Below are positions 5,233-6,038 of a stretch of DNA of 6,038 bases, one piece after another. This stretch comes from CAZAQB01 sp964487155 (GTDB lineage: Bacteria; Pseudomonadota; Gammaproteobacteria; Nitrococcales; Nitrococcaceae): assembly GCA_964487155.1 (NCBI GenBank), contig CAZAQB010000190.1, forward strand, positions 1 to 6,038, read 5' to 3'. Positions within the stretch are counted from its first letter, which is position 1. The number at the start of each line of letters is the position of its first letter. A program made the position numbers and the translations under genes. The notes beneath the pieces are model-generated. The model saw nothing but the letters and a program-made list of their open reading frames with translations, was not told where the DNA came from and ran no database searches.

Positions 5233-5248
5233 CCTGCCCATGGGCAGG
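5233..5248. promoter_or_regulatory. 16-bp perfect palindrome upstream of the SRP RNA gene
   Basis: CCTGCCCATGGGCAGG is perfectly self-complementary and lies 9-24 bp upstream of the inferred 5' end of ffs, where its core promoter should be. No good -10 box is visible there. It could be an operator for a dimeric regulator, part of an unusual promoter, or chance; it is 163 bp upstream of the forward gene at 5411. No function is demonstrated. Confidence 0.35.
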
Positions 5249-5397
5249 TACGCGAAGATATCAGCATTGCCGGACCCGGACCAAGGCCCGCCAGTCTCGT
5301 CGCCTCCGGGCAAGAAAGGAATAATCCGCGCGCAACGTGATCTGCTTCACACCGAACCCTCCCCTGCGGACGCTTTCCGGCGTAGCGTGAACTTCAA

Positions 5398-5404
5398 GGG
5401 AGGT
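5398..5404 (+). promoter_or_regulatory. Strong ribosome binding site of the 5411 gene
   Basis: GGGAGGT ends 6 bases before the ATG at 5411, the best Shine-Dalgarno in the window. It fixes the start there, rather than at the in-frame GTG at 5228, which would put the N-terminus across the SRP RNA upstream region. Confidence 0.8.
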
Positions 5405-5410
5405 CGAAGC

Positions 5411-5926
5411 ATGACACGGCTCACCGATGCAATCGGGAATGGCTGCAGCTGGCGGCTACTGCGGGGCCGCCGCGGACTGCGGACCCTGGCGCTCAGCGCC
5501 ATGCTTTGCTGGGCCGGCGCACCCACCGAGGCCCCGGCCGCCGACACCGGGCAGGCTCGGTCACCCGCGCCCCCGGGCCTGGCCGCCCACTGGCGGGACC
5601 TGTTCCTGTCCGTGCGCGGCCCCAGCGCGCACCTGGGCGGCGGCCTGCGCTCTTCCATCGGCGTGGGTTCGGAGGATCTCGCCGAGGACGCCAGCCCGGG
5701 CCCGGAAGCCGATCGGCCCATGCGGCGCAAGTGGTTCAACGCAACGGTCAGCTGGCAGCCCGCATCCCGGCTGATGGTCAGCGCCAGCTACTCGCACCTG
5801 CTGCTGGTGCGCCCCCATCCCGGGGAGGATTTCCCCGCCCTCTCCGCAGCCCCCGAGGTGGCGCCGCCTCTGCCCCCGGCCGAGGGCCGAGGCATCATCT
5901 CCCTGCGCGCCGCCATTCGCTTCTAG
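5411..5926 (+). CDS. Hypothetical exported, probably outer-membrane, small protein
   Basis: I do not recognise a family. The 171-residue product begins with an apparent Sec signal: basic RLLRGRRGLR (15-24), hydrophobic TLALSAMLCWAGA (25-37), and a likely cleavage near APA-A (41-44). The mature part has alternating beta-strand-like segments at about 63-69, 77-84, 107-117 and 120-133, a Pro-rich loop (about 135-157), and a last strand GIISLRAAIRF (161-171). The terminal Phe with hydrophobic residues at -3, -5, -7 and -9 matches the C-terminal signal of BAM-inserted outer-membrane beta-barrels. Only about five or six strands are apparent, so it may be a small barrel, an oligomer subunit or a remnant of a larger porin. 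It is divergent from ffs-dnaX. Start fixed by the strong ribosome binding site. Confidence 0.7.
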   Translation: MTRLTDAIGNGCSWRLLRGRRGLRTLALSAMLCWAGAPTEAPAADTGQARSPAPPGLAAHWRDLFLSVRGPSAHLGGGLRSSIGVGSEDLAEDASPGPEADRPMRRKWFNATVSWQPASRLMVSASYSHLLLVRPHPGEDFPALSAAPEVAPPLPPAEGRGIISLRAAIRF

Positions 5927-6038
5927 CCCGAAGATTTCATGAATGTGTGCTGATATCGCGTAGGATATTGGTTTCACAAGAGCCTTTTCGAAGGAGCGGC
6001 GTATCGGTGAGTACGGCCGACTGAGAAAAGATCCCTTG
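5927..6038 (+). other. Right-edge intergenic region with a possible leader mini-ORF
   Basis: This stretch is clearly less GC-rich than the rest, as expected for a promoter or leader. A Shine-Dalgarno-like AAGGAG (5991-5996) precedes a GTG at 6007 that opens only a five-codon frame (VSTAD, stop 6022-6024). The AAGG can pair with CCTT (5983-5986) around a UUCG loop. The next gene probably begins beyond the window. No convincing -35/-10 pair or terminator is seen. Confidence 0.25.

Noticed and set aside
5228..5410. An upstream GTG start for the 5411 gene
   Set aside because: It would add 61 residues without signal-peptide character ahead of a clear signal sequence, has no good ribosome binding site, and overlaps the SRP RNA upstream region.

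Overview
This is a very GC-rich stretch of chromosome with strong G/C preference at third codon positions. Gene content and order point to a gammaproteobacterium: oligoribonuclease (orn) diverges from the ribosome-assembly GTPase rsgA, as in E. coli, and dnaX-ybaB-recR form an operon preceded by a small SRP RNA. The base composition would fit a halophilic or sulfur-oxidising lineage such as Ectothiorhodospiraceae, but that placement is inference and cannot be settled from this window.

Layout from left to right. Positions 2-60 hold what looks like the last codons of a forward gene. Positions 61-281 are a non-coding junction between that gene and the converging orn gene. It holds two REP-type hairpins and two inverted clusters of the heptamer TGAGGAC. 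orn (minus, 282-842) and rsgA (plus, about 961-1881) diverge from a 118-bp spacer. Positions 1882-2421 are a second convergent junction (rsgA into recR). It holds a BIME-like inverted pair of REPs, a 315-bp element with 12-bp terminal inverted repeats and no transposase, two more REP-like hairpins inside that element, and a further heptamer tract. Then come recR, ybaB and dnaX, all on the minus strand and transcribed dnaX to ybaB to recR from an extended -10 promoter near 5033-5041. Upstream of it, on the same strand, is the 4.5S/SRP RNA gene (ffs, 5112-5224). To the right a forward gene (5411-5926) encodes a small exported, probably outer-membrane protein that I do not recognise. The last 112 bp contain no complete convincing gene.

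How the genes work together: dnaX (clamp-loader/tau), ybaB (nucleoid-associated protein) and recR (recombination mediator) are a classic replication/repair operon. The SRP RNA serves co-translational membrane targeting. orn finishes RNA decay by degrading oligoribonucleotides, and rsgA matures the 30S ribosome.

The most interesting material is in the two convergent junctions. Five or six REP-like hairpins share the GTAG head known from RAYT-mobilised REPs but use several different stem sequences. Two of them have the same loop and different, still self-complementary stems. Near-identical heptamer tracts recur at both junctions, and one appears to have been split by the 315-bp element. No complete new system with its own protein machinery is visible here. 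The repeats look like the passive, mobilised part of systems whose enzymes would be encoded elsewhere.
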